Positions 1 through 9,296 of a DNA stretch of 64,000 nt are shown here, piece after piece. The translations under genes and the position numbers were made by a program. Source of the DNA: Vibrio crassostreae 9ZC13. Its GTDB lineage: Bacteria > Pseudomonadota > Gammaproteobacteria > Enterobacterales > Vibrionaceae. The notes beneath the pieces are model-generated. The model did no database searches and had not been told where the DNA came from. It saw only the letters and a program-made list of their open reading frames with translations. Location: contig NZ_AJYZ02000040.1 in assembly GCF_000272045.2 (NCBI RefSeq), positions 139,415 to 203,414 of the forward strand. The letters are read 5' to 3'. Position 1 is the stretch's first letter, and each line of letters opens with the position of its first letter.

Positions 1-42
1 TATTTCAATAATCGCTTTTAAGCGGTTATATAAAAAATTAGT

Positions 43-119
43 GGTGGCTATAGCTCAGTTGGTAGAGCCCTGGATTGTGATTCCGGTGGTCGCGAGTTCG
101 AATCTCGTTAGCCACCCCA
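43..119 (+). tRNA. tRNA-His (GTG anticodon)
   Basis: Cloverleaf with the extra G at position -1 typical of tRNA-His. The acceptor arm GGTGGCTA (43-50) pairs with TAGCCACC (109-116), followed by an encoded CCA. The anticodon loop shows TTGTGAT, so the anticodon is GTG. It lies 55 bp before a tRNA-Pro with no terminator between, so the two are probably cotranscribed as the end of a tRNA operon that starts outside the window. Confidence 0.97.
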
Positions 120-174
120 TTAATTTTGGTAGCTTCTTTGAAGTTCCCAGTTTGAGAAATCAAACGAAACGTCT

Positions 175-251
<77 letters not shown>

Positions 252-256
252 CCTTA

Positions 257-288
257 AGAAGCCCTAGTCGAAAGACTAGGGCTTTTTT
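257..288 (+). terminator. tRNA operon terminator
   Basis: Stem GCCCTAGTC (261-269) pairs with GACTAGGGC (274-282) around a GAAA loop, followed by a run of T. It closes the tRNA-His/tRNA-Pro transcript. Confidence 0.9.
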
Positions 289-313
289 ACATCTGAAACT
301 TAGATAACTTGAA

Positions 314-411
314 CAGAGTGGGGTTCGCCTGATGTTCAAAGAATGTCTCTTCACTGATCACTTAAGAAGCCTCAACTAGCCGTCCGCGTCAGAAATGACG
401 GGGCTTCTTAC
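314..411 (+). repeat. Degenerate copy of tRNA-Pro 3' end plus terminator
   Basis: The segment repeats the tRNA-Pro tail, its CCA-side flank and the start of the terminator stem with a few changes: CTCTTCACTGATCACTTAAG here, CTCTTCACCGACCACCTTAAG in the intact gene. About 20 extra bases interrupt the T-arm region. It ends in a hairpin of its own (AAGAAGCC 364-371 with GGCTTCTT 402-409; inner stem CGTCA/TGACG). It cannot form a full tRNA. It is probably a remnant of a tandem tRNA duplication or of an old integration event at tRNA-Pro. Confidence 0.6.
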
Positions 412-419
412 ATCTATCT

Positions 420-895
420 CCCCTTCTTATATAAGACAGATTCCTAACGATCTGCTTGATAATGGTGCTGCTACAGAGTTGCTTTCTTTATCAAATGTAC
501 AGTTCTATATCTAATTTTATATAAATGGAGTGCTCAATAATTCGACATATTAATGGGTTTGGTCTAAAGACTTTTATGAAAAGTGAAACCTGACCCTAAA
601 TTTGCTCACTAAGGCCTGAATTTGACAGCTTTGTACGCATTTGGTCGTTCAAAAACTCCTCTGATTTATTAGGCCTTTCGTTTGTCTGTTTTGTATTTAC
701 CAAAATAATACAGATGGTTAAATGTATGGCTAATTAATGTTTATCTGGTTGTTTTATTTGTTCAAATTAACAAAATTAGCGTTTGTTTCTATAGTGTTAA
801 TTGTTTTTTGGAATAATTATTTGTTTTTAGTGACTGGTAGTGAGATCTGCTTTGAAGCACGGCTTTAACTCTACAAGTAAGTAGTGGTAAGGAGT
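420..895. other. AT-rich intergenic region, no gene seen
   Basis: No open frame with a plausible start or codon use, no clear RNA gene and no long repeat was found in this stretch between the tRNA remnant and the ABC operon promoter. Confidence 0.5.
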
Positions 896-924
896 TTGTG
901 AGTATTTCTTGCCGATAATATAAT
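896..924 (+). promoter_or_regulatory. Candidate sigma-70 promoter of the peptide ABC operon
   Basis: A -35 TTGTGA (896-901), a 17 bp spacer and a perfect -10 TATAAT (919-924) predict transcription from about 931. That gives a leader of about 210 nt before the ABC ATPase start. Found by eye; no regulator site is assigned. Confidence 0.5.
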
Positions 925-1141
925 GTTGATTTTTCTTACTATATGCTCTTTTGGTGAATAGTTATGTGGCACTTTTGCTTGCTAAGCGTTTAATGTCGAC
1001 TTTTTATCCTATTTTTGTTGCTTTTCTGTGAATTATTTGCCAAATTGTCAACCGTATAAAATATCAGAACAATATTCTGGTAAGAATGGATTCAATTTTG
1101 CAGACAGGGCAGAAAGCTGCCAAAGCAGTAGAGGTCTGGTA

Positions 1142-2869
1142 ATGTCACTTTTAGAAGTAAAAAATCTTCGTATCGAATACCCATCTCGTCATGGAGTTCA
1201 CGCCGCAGTTAAATCACTTTCGTTCAACATTGAACGTGGTGAGATTGTTGGTGTTGTAGGCGAGTCTGGTGCAGGTAAATCAACAGTAGGTAATGCTGTG
1301 ATCGATTTGCTGAGCCCTCCTGGCCGCATTGCTAGCGGCGAGGTATTTCTGGATGGCGAAAAAGTCTCTGGTTTATCTCCTGAACAGATGCGTTCTGTTC
1401 GCGGCTCAAAGATTGGTTTTATCTTCCAAGACCCAATGACTTCTCTTAACCCTCTATTCACAGTAGAACAGCAGTTAAAAGAGACGATTCATGCCAACAT
1501 GAAGGTTTCGGATCAAGAAGCCTACCAGCGCTCATTAGACTTGATGAACCAAGTGGGTATCCCACAACCAGAAAACCGTTTAAAGCAGTACCCTCACCAA
1601 TTCTCTGGCGGTATGCGTCAGCGTGTGGTTATCGCGATCGCATTGGCAGGTGAACCTGACCTAATCATCGCAGATGAACCAACAACAGCACTGGATGTTT
1701 CTATCCAAGACCAGATCTTGGGTTTGATTCGCGACCTATGTATTAAGAAGAACGTAGGTTGCATGTTGGTCACGCACGACATGGGCGTGGTATCTAACGT
1801 TACCGACCGCGTAGCCGTTATGTATCGTGGTGACTTAGTTGAGTTTGGCCCAACAGCGAAAGTTCTGGGTACTCCTGAGCACCCATATACACACAGTCTT
1901 ATCTCTGCGGTTCCTCGTTCGGATCGCAAACTCGATCGTTTCCCTCTTGTTAGCTACATCGAAGAAGCACAAGAGATGGAACCATTGGATGTTAAGAACC
2001 ACTGGTTAGGTCAAAGCCAAGATCACCGTGATTACACTGGCCCTCTGTTGAACGTTGAGAACGTAAACTTACGCTTTACTACCAAAGATTCTTTCTTTGA
2101 GAGCCGTCGTGAGTACGTTCAAGCATCAAACAACGTGAGCTTTGAAGTGCATGAAGGTGAGACGTTTGGTTTAGTAGGTGAATCAGGTTCAGGTAAATCA
2201 ACGATTGCTCGTGTGATTGCTGGCTTGTACGCACCAAACTCAGGCAAGGTAACGTTTGAAGGCGTTGATCTTACTGGTCTGAAATCTGAAAAAGAACGTC
2301 GCCCTATGCGTCGTCAAATGCAGATGGTTTTCCAAAACCCTTACACATCAATGAACCCTCGAATGAAGATATTCGACATCATTGCTGAACCTATCCGATT
2401 CCATAAGCTTACTCGCAACGAAAATGAAGCTCGTCAGATCGTGAACGACCTGCTAGAGCACGTGGGTTTAGGCAAAATGGCTGGGGTGAAGTACCCACAC
2501 GAATTCTCAGGTGGTCAACGTCAGCGTATTTCTATCGCTCGCGCTTTGGCGACTCGCCCACGTCTTTTGATTTGTGATGAACCAACATCGGCACTGGACG
2601 TGTCGGTACAGGCTCAGATTCTTAACCTACTAAAAGACTTACAAGACGAGCTAAACCTAACCATGCTGTTCATCAGTCACGATCTACCGGTTATTCGCCA
2701 AATGTGTGACCGTGTTGGTGTGATGCAGATGGGGACATTATTGGAGGTTGCGCCAACGGAGCAGCTGTTCCAATCACCTCAGCATGAATACAGCAAACAA
2801 CTGATTTCTTTAATGCCTGAATTTACAGGCTTAAGAGAAGAAAAAGCAGTGGCACAAGCCGCGGTATAA
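1142..2869 (+). CDS. Fused dual-ATPase subunit of a peptide-type ABC transporter
   Basis: A 575-aa protein carrying two complete ABC ATPase domains, equivalent to DppD fused to DppF (as in GsiA/YejF). The first domain has a Walker A (GESGAGKST, about residues 40-48), a signature FSGGMRQR and a Walker B ending DEPTTALD. The second repeats these as GESGSGKST, FSGGQRQR and DEPTSALD. Both sites look catalytically complete. It should power uptake of peptides or a similar solute at the cytoplasmic face. The ATG at 1142 was preferred over an upstream GTG (1028) because family similarity begins at MSLLEVKNL. A binding protein and two permeases follow in the same direction. The substrate is unknown. 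Confidence 0.93.
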   Translation: MSLLEVKNLRIEYPSRHGVHAAVKSLSFNIERGEIVGVVGESGAGKSTVGNAVIDLLSPPGRIASGEVFLDGEKVSGLSPEQMRSVRGSKIGFIFQDPMTSLNPLFTVEQQLKETIHANMKVSDQEAYQRSLDLMNQVGIPQPENRLKQYPHQFSGGMRQRVVIAIALAGEPDLIIADEPTTALDVSIQDQILGLIRDLCIKKNVGCMLVTHDMGVVSNVTDRVAVMYRGDLVEFGPTAKVLGTPEHPYTHSLISAVPRSDRKLDRFPLVSYIEEAQEMEPLDVKNHWLGQSQDHRDYTGPLLNVENVNLRFTTKDSFFESRREYVQASNNVSFEVHEGETFGLVGESGSGKSTIARVIAGLYAPNSGKVTFEGVDLTGLKSEKERRPMRRQMQMVFQNPYTSMNPRMKIFDIIAEPIRFHKLTRNENEARQIVNDLLEHVGLGKMAGVKYPHEFSGGQRQRISIARALATRPRLLICDEPTSALDVSVQAQILNLLKDLQDELNLTMLFISHDLPVIRQMCDRVGVMQMGTLLEVAPTEQLFQSPQHEYSKQLISLMPEFTGLREEKAVAQAAV

Positions 2870-2963
2870 AAATCAGCAGGCTGGAGTTTAGCTTGCTAAC
2901 AACAATAAACAGACGCAAATACAACAACTAGGGATCTGGATTCCCGCATGAAGGAGTTATGCA

Positions 2964-4517
2964 ATGAAAACCATGAAAAGCAAATTAGCAGTAGCTTTAA
3001 TGGCAGCTGGCCTAAGCTTTAGTGCAGCAGCAGCAGATATTACCGTTGGCTACGCAGCTGACCCAGTATCACTTGACCCGCACGAGCAGCTGTCTGGTGG
3101 CACACTGCAAATGTCTCACATGGTGTTTGACCCTCTAGTACGTTTCACTCAAGAGATGGATTTTGAAGGCCGCCTAGCATCTAGCTGGGAGCGTGTTGAT
3201 GAAACGACTTTCCGCTTCAACCTACGTAAAGGTGTGAAATTCCACTCTGGTAACGAACTGACTGCTGATGATGTTGTGTGGACTTTTGAACGTCTACAAG
3301 CTTCTCCAGACTTTAAGTCTATCTTCACGCCATACGAAAAAATGGTAAAAGTGGATGACTACACAGTTGAGCTAGTATCAAAAGCGGCTTACCCACTAGT
3401 ACTACAAACAGCAACTTACATCTTCCCAATGGACAGCAAGTTCTACTCTGGCCAAACAGCGGAAGGTAAAGACAAGTCTGAGCTAGTTAAGCACGGTAAC
3501 TCGTTTGCTTCGACTAACGTTTCAGGTACTGGTCCATTTATCGTAACGCAGCGTGAGCAAGGCGTTAAAGTAACGTTCGAGCGTTTCAACGATTACTGGG
3601 ACACAGAAACTGAAGGCAACGTAGACAAGCTAACACTTGTGCCAATCAAAGAAGACGCGACACGTGTTGCAGCACTTCTTTCTGGCGACGTTGATATGAT
3701 TCACCCAGTAGCACCAAACGATCACAAGCGTGTTAAAAACGCTAAGAACATCGATCTAGTGACGCTACCTGGTACTCGTATCATCACGTTCCAAATGAAC
3801 CAAAACAGCAACGAAGCACTTAAAGATGTTCGCGTTCGTCAGGCGATTGTTCACGCAATCAACAACGAAGGTATCGTTAAGAAGATCATGAAAGGCTTCG
3901 CAACAGCAGCTGGTCAGCAAAGCCCAACAGGCTACGCGGGTCACAACGAAGACCTAGTTCCTCGTTACGATCTGAAAAAAGCGAAAGAGCTGATGAAAGA
4001 AGCGGGCTACGAAGATGGCTTTACGCTAACTATGATGGCTCCAAACAACCGTTACGTGAACGATGCGAAAGTAGCGCAAGCGTCTGCGGCAATGCTGTCT
4101 AAGATTGGTATCAAAGTTGATCTAAAAACTATGCCTAAAGCACAGTACTGGCCTGAGTTTGACCTATGTTCAGCAGACATGATGATGATCGGCTGGCACT
4201 CAGATACAGAAGATTCAGCTAACTTCAACGAGTTCCTAACTATGACTCGTAACGAAGAGACTGGCCGTGGTCAATACAACTGTTCTGGCTACTCAAACCC
4301 AGAAATGGATGCGATCGTAGAAGCTTCTAACACTGAAACTGACCCAGTTAAGCGTGCTGAAATGCTGAAAGGCGTTGAAGCAACACTTTACAACGACGCA
4401 GCATTCGTACCGCTACACTGGCAAAGTGAAGCGTGGGGCGCGAAGTCTAACGTAGGTGCAGCAGACGTAGTAAACCCAATGGTTATGCCTTACTTCGGCG
4501 ACCTAGTTGTAAAATAA
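2964..4517 (+). CDS. Periplasmic solute-binding protein, peptide/nickel (SBP_bac_5) family
   Basis: A 517-aa protein with a classic signal peptide (positive start, hydrophobic core, AAA-type cleavage near residue 24), then the DppA/OppA-type fold. Typical elements are the early VSLDPHE segment, GTGPFIV and a late FVPLHWQ. AAGGAG lies 7 nt before the ATG. It captures the ligand in the periplasm and delivers it to the two downstream permeases. Codon use is strongly biased, suggesting high expression. A hairpin follows the gene, which fits the need for more binding protein than permease. Specificity cannot be read from the sequence. Confidence 0.93.
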   Translation: MKTMKSKLAVALMAAGLSFSAAAADITVGYAADPVSLDPHEQLSGGTLQMSHMVFDPLVRFTQEMDFEGRLASSWERVDETTFRFNLRKGVKFHSGNELTADDVVWTFERLQASPDFKSIFTPYEKMVKVDDYTVELVSKAAYPLVLQTATYIFPMDSKFYSGQTAEGKDKSELVKHGNSFASTNVSGTGPFIVTQREQGVKVTFERFNDYWDTETEGNVDKLTLVPIKEDATRVAALLSGDVDMIHPVAPNDHKRVKNAKNIDLVTLPGTRIITFQMNQNSNEALKDVRVRQAIVHAINNEGIVKKIMKGFATAAGQQSPTGYAGHNEDLVPRYDLKKAKELMKEAGYEDGFTLTMMAPNNRYVNDAKVAQASAAMLSKIGIKVDLKTMPKAQYWPEFDLCSADMMMIGWHSDTEDSANFNEFLTMTRNEETGRGQYNCSGYSNPEMDAIVEASNTETDPVKRAEMLKGVEATLYNDAAFVPLHWQSEAWGAKSNVGAADVVNPMVMPYFGDLVVK

Positions 4518-4534
4518 TCTAGCTTGCTAGAATC

Positions 4535-4670
4535 GAGAGCCTGAAGCTTTTCAGGCTCTCAAATTATTAAGATATAGATTTAAGTTTCGGTATTTGGTCT
4601 TCCTTCAGTCTGGCTAAATACCTTTTTGAAGACTGAATTTTGTTATCTAGTCGCGGATTTCGACTAGATA
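4535..4670 (+). promoter_or_regulatory. Three successive hairpins between binding protein and permease genes
   Basis: The 178-nt spacer holds three inverted repeats: GAGAGCCTGAA with its complement (4535-4560), TTCAGTCT/AGACTGAA (4604-4611 and 4630-4637) and a perfect 10-bp stem TATCTAGTCG/CGACTAGATA (4644-4670). None is followed by a T run, so they look like RNA-stabilising or attenuating structures rather than a full terminator. They probably keep the binding-protein message more abundant than that of the permeases. Confidence 0.6.
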
Positions 4671-4695
4671 GTCATGGATAGATAAGGGGCAAGGA

Positions 4696-5673
4696 ATGGT
4701 TACGTTTCTGGTCAAGCGCCTGTTTCAGGCACTGATAGTGATGTTTGTGATCAGTTTGGTGGCGTTTGCCATTCAGGATAACCTGGGCGACCCGTTGCGT
4801 GAGTTAGTCGGTCAATCTGTTTCAGAATCGGAGCGTCAAGCGCTGCGTGATGAACTCGGCTTAAATGATCCCTTCATTACAAAATACACTCGCTTTGTGG
4901 GCGCAGCTCTACAAGGTGATCTTGGTACTTCATATTTCTTTAAACGCCCAGCTGTGGACGTAATCTTAGATAAACTAGTCGCAACGCTTGAGCTTGTGTT
5001 CGGCGCTTCTCTGATCATTGTTTGTCTGTCGATTCCACTTGGCGTTTATTCTGCAATACACCCAAAAAGCTTCTTCACTAAACTGGTGATGGCGGGCAGT
5101 AGTATCGGCATTTCTGTGCCTGTTTTCTTAACCGCAATCATGTTGATGTATGTATTCTCTATTGAGTTAGGTTGGCTGCCGTCGTTTGGACGTGGTGAGA
5201 CCGCAAACTGGTTTGGCTGGGAGTCTGGTTTCTTAACGATAGATGGCCTTGCACACTTAGTGCTGCCGAGTATTGCTCTAGCATCTATCATGCTGCCTCT
5301 GTTCATTCGTCTAGTACGCTCTGAAATGCTAGAGGTTCTTAGCTCTGAATATATCAAGTTTGGTAAAGCAAAAGGTCTAGCGCTGAACAAGATTTACTAC
5401 CAACACGCTTTGAAAAACACAATGCTGCCAGTACTAACGGTAGGCGGTGTTCAAATCGGTACTATGGTGGCTTACACCATTCTTACTGAAACTGTATTCC
5501 AGTGGCCGGGTACCGGCTTCCTATTCCTTGAAGCGATTAACCGAGTGGATACACCACTGATTACCGCATACGTTATCTTCGTTGGCCTGATCTTCGTAGT
5601 AACTAACACCATTGTTGACCTGCTTTACGGCATCATTAACCCAACAGTGAACATCACAGGGAAAGGAGCATAA
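4696..5673 (+). CDS. ABC transporter permease, DppB-like
   Basis: A 325-aa integral membrane protein of the DppB/OppB type. It has an N-terminal membrane helix (about residues 9-27), the conserved early segment DELGLNDPF, several further helices, and the inner-membrane coupling region EYIKFGKAKGL (EAA-like loop) that contacts the ATPase. It forms half of the membrane channel. It is followed after 2 nt by the DppC-like gene, so the two are translationally linked. Confidence 0.92.
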   Translation: MVTFLVKRLFQALIVMFVISLVAFAIQDNLGDPLRELVGQSVSESERQALRDELGLNDPFITKYTRFVGAALQGDLGTSYFFKRPAVDVILDKLVATLELVFGASLIIVCLSIPLGVYSAIHPKSFFTKLVMAGSSIGISVPVFLTAIMLMYVFSIELGWLPSFGRGETANWFGWESGFLTIDGLAHLVLPSIALASIMLPLFIRLVRSEMLEVLSSEYIKFGKAKGLALNKIYYQHALKNTMLPVLTVGGVQIGTMVAYTILTETVFQWPGTGFLFLEAINRVDTPLITAYVIFVGLIFVVTNTIVDLLYGIINPTVNITGKGA

Positions 5674-5675
5674 TC

Positions 5676-6614
5676 ATGGAACAAACAACAACAGCTCCAT
5701 CTCGTTGGGAGCGATTCAAGCAGTCAGACATTCTGTACTACTTCTTACGTGACAAAGTGGCAATGGTGAGCTTCGCTATCTTTGCAGCTTTCCTTGTTAT
5801 GGCATTAGCGGCACCTATTCTAGCGCCAACAGACCCGTATGACGTGACGTCTATCGACATCATGGATTCTGAGTTGCCACCATCTTGGATGGAAGACGGC
5901 GAAGAACGCTTCCTACTGGGTACTGATGAGCAGGGTCGTGACATCTTATCTACGATGCTTTACGGCTCGCGTCTGTCATTGACGATCGGTTTCCTAGCGG
6001 TAGGTCTTCAGCTGACTCTCGGTATCATCATTGGCTTGTCTGCAGGTTACTTCGGTGGTCGTATTGATAGCTTCCTGATGCGTTTTGCCGATGTTCAGCT
6101 TTCGTTCTCAACCATGATGGTTGCGATCATTGTCTCGGCCATCTTTAAGGCGAGTTTCGGTAGTGACTTCTACGCGCAATATGCGGTTGTTATGCTGGTG
6201 GTGATCATCGGTATTGCTGAATGGCCGCAGTATGCTCGTACGATTCGTGCATCGGTATTGGCAGAGAAGAAGAAAGAGTACGTAGAAGCGGCACGTGTGA
6301 TGGGCTTTAGAGCGCCTCGCATCATGTTCCGCCATATTCTGCCTAACTGTTTATCACCGATTTTGGTTATCTCTACGGTACAGGTGGCAAATGCCATCAT
6401 GTCAGAAGCGGCACTTTCTTTCCTAGGTTTAGGTCTTCCGGTAGACCAACCATCACTCGGTGCCCTGATCAGTACTGGTTTTAACTACATTTTCTCAGGA
6501 GCATGGTGGATCACAGCATTCCCAGGTGTGCTTTTGGTAACATTGGTTCTCGTTATTAACCTATTAGGCGACTGGTTACGTGACGTGTTTAACCCGAAAA
6601 TTTATAAAGGGTGA
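5676..6614 (+). CDS. ABC transporter permease, DppC-like
   Basis: A 312-aa membrane protein of the DppC/OppC type. It has an N-terminal cytoplasmic stretch and first helix, the conserved LLGTDEQGRDILS segment, and the EAA-type loop YVEAARVMGF. AAAGGAG precedes the ATG. It partners the upstream permease and is the last gene of the operon; a strong terminator follows. Confidence 0.92.
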   Translation: MEQTTTAPSRWERFKQSDILYYFLRDKVAMVSFAIFAAFLVMALAAPILAPTDPYDVTSIDIMDSELPPSWMEDGEERFLLGTDEQGRDILSTMLYGSRLSLTIGFLAVGLQLTLGIIIGLSAGYFGGRIDSFLMRFADVQLSFSTMMVAIIVSAIFKASFGSDFYAQYAVVMLVVIIGIAEWPQYARTIRASVLAEKKKEYVEAARVMGFRAPRIMFRHILPNCLSPILVISTVQVANAIMSEAALSFLGLGLPVDQPSLGALISTGFNYIFSGAWWITAFPGVLLVTLVLVINLLGDWLRDVFNPKIYKG

Positions 6615-6652
6615 TAGCCCGGTTTGATTTTTAGTAAAAAAAGTCACTAAAT

Positions 6653-6685
6653 TAAGAGCCGTAAGCAATTACGGCTCTTTTTTTG
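6653..6685 (+). terminator. Terminator of the ABC transporter operon
   Basis: Stem AAGAGCCGTAA pairs with TTACGGCTCTT around a short loop, followed by a run of T. Confidence 0.88.
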
Positions 6686-6706
6686 CTTAATGGATCTGGA
6701 ACTTAG

Positions 6707-6729
6707 TATTATTGACAGTGTCAATAATA
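6707..6729. promoter_or_regulatory. Perfect 11-bp-arm palindrome upstream of the SPOR-like gene
   Basis: TATTATTGACA (6707-6717), one central G, then the exact complement (6719-6729). It lies 73-95 bp before the downstream ATG and contains a TTGACA hexamer that could be a -35 element (a TAAAAT follows at 6732-6737 with a short spacer). The length and perfection suggest a dimeric repressor or activator operator. The regulator is not recognised. Confidence 0.5.
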
Positions 6730-6801
6730 GTTAAAATGGAATTCATGTTTTATCGACATAGATTCGGTAATAATTAGCCCGCAAGGGTTTAAGTGGTGGT
6801 T

Positions 6802-7764
6802 ATGAAATTGACAATGAATGCTGTATGTCGTGCTGTGACGAGAAATTATCGTATGGGACTTATCGCTGCATCTCTTTTGGTATCGAGCCAAGTGAATGCA
6901 GAGTCGGTTCTATGTGATGCAACTCAGGCAAGCACCAACCAATTACCACAGCTAGAGCAATCATGTCCGATCGGTAAGGGCGTGTGGGGCAGTAAAGCAC
7001 CAAAACGTCATTCAGATAACGAACTGTTTTGGGTTCAATGTGGCCTGCTGAACAAGCCTTTGTCACTGAGCCGAGCAAAGCCTTTGTATGAGAAGATCTC
7101 GACCAACGTTTGGATGAAGCCGGAAGGCGGAGACTACCGTTGCTTAATCGGACCTTATTCTACCTTCTCTGATGCGAGAAAAGACCTAGCTCAGGTGCGT
7201 AAGGTTTCTGGTTACGGTGAAGCCTTTATTCGTATGGTCGATAAGTCGAAAACCTCATCACAGCCTATTGTGGCAAAACCAGCAGAGCCAAAAGCGGTGA
7301 CGCACAAGGCTCCTGCAAAAGTAGAAGCTAAGCCTGCACCGAAACCTGTGGCTACTAAGCAAGTGGCGGCGGTAGCGAGCGCTGCAGCAATTCAGACGCT
7401 ACCAAGCGGTAACGCGAGTTCAGACAATGATCTAGAGATCGAGATTCGCGTGAAAGCAGACATTGCGGGTAGCCAATATGCTATTCCTTACCTTCTAGAT
7501 CATCAACAACAGTTCTACATGGAGCAAGGTAAGCCTTGGAGCCGCCTAGATTACGATAGCGCTGAATTGGTGTGTAATCAGGTCAACATGAAGCTGATGA
7601 GTGAGAAGCAATGGCAAAGCATCTTGAGCTCAAAGATTATGGAAAAACAGAACTGGCCAATGCATCTCCCTTATTGGGGCGCAGATAAGAAAGGTCTGTT
7701 TACCAACGGTAACGTCAACCAGTTGAAAGGTTCTTCATTGCTTAATGTGATGTGCGTTAAGTAA
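6802..7764 (+). CDS. Exported SPOR-like domain protein
   Basis: About 320 aa. The N-terminal signal sequence ends ...LLVSSQVNA. A first domain resembles SPOR repeats (FWVQCGLLN..., then YRCLIGPYSTFSDARKDL), which bind denuded peptidoglycan glycan strands. A Lys/Ala/Pro-rich linker (about residues 155-195) leads to a C-terminal domain with PWSRLDYDSAELVCN and a final CVK. It probably works in the periplasm at the cell wall. The start is uncertain: GTG codons at 6793 and 6796 lie closer to an AAGGG (6783-6787) than the ATG at 6802. The gene is alone between two terminators, with a long palindrome upstream. Confidence 0.7.
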   Translation: MKLTMNAVCRAVTRNYRMGLIAASLLVSSQVNAESVLCDATQASTNQLPQLEQSCPIGKGVWGSKAPKRHSDNELFWVQCGLLNKPLSLSRAKPLYEKISTNVWMKPEGGDYRCLIGPYSTFSDARKDLAQVRKVSGYGEAFIRMVDKSKTSSQPIVAKPAEPKAVTHKAPAKVEAKPAPKPVATKQVAAVASAAAIQTLPSGNASSDNDLEIEIRVKADIAGSQYAIPYLLDHQQQFYMEQGKPWSRLDYDSAELVCNQVNMKLMSEKQWQSILSSKIMEKQNWPMHLPYWGADKKGLFTNGNVNQLKGSSLLNVMCVK

Positions 7765-7782
7765 CGACGACCGTTACCAAAC

Positions 7783-7818
7783 CAAATAAGCCTCAGCCAT
7801 TGCTGGGGCTTTGTTGTT
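7783..7818 (+). terminator. Terminator after the SPOR-like gene
   Basis: AGCCTCAGC pairs with GCTGGGGCT around CATT, followed by TTTGTTGTTT. Confidence 0.75.
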
Positions 7819-7962
7819 TATACGCCTCTCTTTTTCAACATCGGTTCGACTTTTAGACACTCGTTCTTCAAGACGAATTTGATTAAAAATCGTTAAAAAT
7901 TGTTCAAATAGCGCGGCTGATGCGTAGAAAACCATAACTCAAGTAATAAGGTGATTGAGATT

Positions 7963-9204
7963 ATGAGTTTAAAGAAACGATTAGAAGACGTGGCTCCACG
8001 CTTTGAAGCCGGAGGGAAGTACGAAAAGCTCTACCCAGTGTATGAAGCTTTCGCGACAATATTCTATACACCCGGAAACGTAAACCGCGGTATAACCCAT
8101 GTTCGTGACAGCATTGACCTAAAGCGCATCATGATTCTGGTATGGCTGGCGACTTTCCCGGCAATGTTCTGGGGGGTGTATAACGTCGGACACCAAAGCG
8201 TCCTCGCATTAACCTCCAGCTATCAACTTAACGAACTTGCCTCGGTTATTGAAAGCAGCTGGCGTCTGTCGTGGGCATTTGGTGATGCGCAGTCATTGGT
8301 GGCAAGTGGCTGGGAAAGTCAGATGTTGCTTGGTGCACTCTATTTCCTACCCGTTTATGCCACGGTGTTTGTGGTAGGTGGCTTCTGGGAGGTTTTATTT
8401 GCCGTTGTACGAAAACATGAGGTGAATGAAGGTTTCTTTGTTAGCTCGGTACTATTCGCACTCATTCTTCCGCCAACCATCCCGCTTTGGCAAGCCGCTT
8501 TAGGTATCACCTTTGGTATCGTTGTCGCCAAAGAGCTGTTCGGTGGTACAGGACGAAACTTCTTGAACCCAGCCCTTGCAGGCCGCGCGTTTCTCTATTT
8601 CGCCTATCCAGCCAACATGTCGGGTGGGCTTGTGTGGGTTGCCGCTGACGGCTATTCAGGCGCGACACCGCTGAGTCAATGGTATGAAGGCGGCAGCACG
8701 TCACTCATCAATAACATGACTGGCGAGGCGATCACCTGGATGGATGCCTTTATCGGTAATATTCCAGGTTCGATGGGTGAGGTGTCGTCACTGCTGATCA
8801 TGCTGACGGGGTTGATTTTGATTGTGATGAAGATAGCGTCTTGGCGCATTGTCGCCGGTGTGATTGTTGGGCTTGTGGCGACCTCGAGTTTACTGAACTG
8901 GATAGGGTCGGATACTAACTCGATGTTTTCGATGCCGTTTTACTGGCACTTTGTGTTGGGTGGTGTAGCGTTTGGTACCTTCTTCATGGCGACAGACCCA
9001 GTATCTGCCGCGTTTACCAATCAGAGTAAATGGGCCTATGGGATTTTGATCGGCGTGATGACGGTCGGCATCCGAGTGCTCAATCCAGCCTACCCAGAGG
9101 GCATTATGCTGGCTATCTTGTTCGCCAACCTGTTCGCTCCGCTATTCGACTTTGTAGTGAAAGAGCAGAACATTAAACGAAGACTTAAACGGACATCGCG
9201 CTAA
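7963..9204 (+). CDS. Solitary NqrB paralogue (Na+-NQR subunit B / RnfD family)
   Basis: A 413-aa multi-pass membrane protein that matches NqrB from end to end, e.g. [31 protein letters not shown] and [13 protein letters not shown]. NqrB is a membrane subunit of the Na+-translocating NADH:quinone oxidoreductase and carries covalent FMN on a Thr in the SGAT motif. That motif is kept here (SGATPLSQ, Thr235 from the ATG), so flavinylation is plausible. The ATG at 7963 gives the usual NqrB start (MSLKK...); GTG 7951 is an alternative. No nqrA, nqrC, nqrD, nqrE or nqrF lies beside it, so it is a stand-alone paralogue rather than the operon copy. Its partner is unknown. Confidence 0.85.
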   Translation: MSLKKRLEDVAPRFEAGGKYEKLYPVYEAFATIFYTPGNVNRGITHVRDSIDLKRIMILVWLATFPAMFWGVYNVGHQSVLALTSSYQLNELASVIESSWRLSWAFGDAQSLVASGWESQMLLGALYFLPVYATVFVVGGFWEVLFAVVRKHEVNEGFFVSSVLFALILPPTIPLWQAALGITFGIVVAKELFGGTGRNFLNPALAGRAFLYFAYPANMSGGLVWVAADGYSGATPLSQWYEGGSTSLINNMTGEAITWMDAFIGNIPGSMGEVSSLLIMLTGLILIVMKIASWRIVAGVIVGLVATSSLLNWIGSDTNSMFSMPFYWHFVLGGVAFGTFFMATDPVSAAFTNQSKWAYGILIGVMTVGIRVLNPAYPEGIMLAILFANLFAPLFDFVVKEQNIKRRLKRTSR

Positions 9205-9235
9205 TCTAGGTGATTAAAAGTGAAAGTGACTCCCA

Positions 9236-9276
9236 TAAGAAAGGCTTGCATTGATGCAAGCCTTTCAATTTTTATC
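9236..9276 (+). terminator. Terminator between the NqrB paralogue and the DUF6482-like gene
   Basis: GAAAGGCTTGCAT pairs with ATGCAAGCCTTTC, followed by AATTTTT. It sits between convergent genes and can serve both strands. Confidence 0.8.
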
Positions 9277-9296
9277 GCGATTGATTTGAGGTTGAT

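Noticed and set aside
963..980. Sigma-54-like TGGCAC...TTGC upstream of the ABC operon
   Set aside because: The GG to GC distance is 11 rather than 10, and no enhancer-type sites were found; a sigma-70 promoter lies upstream.
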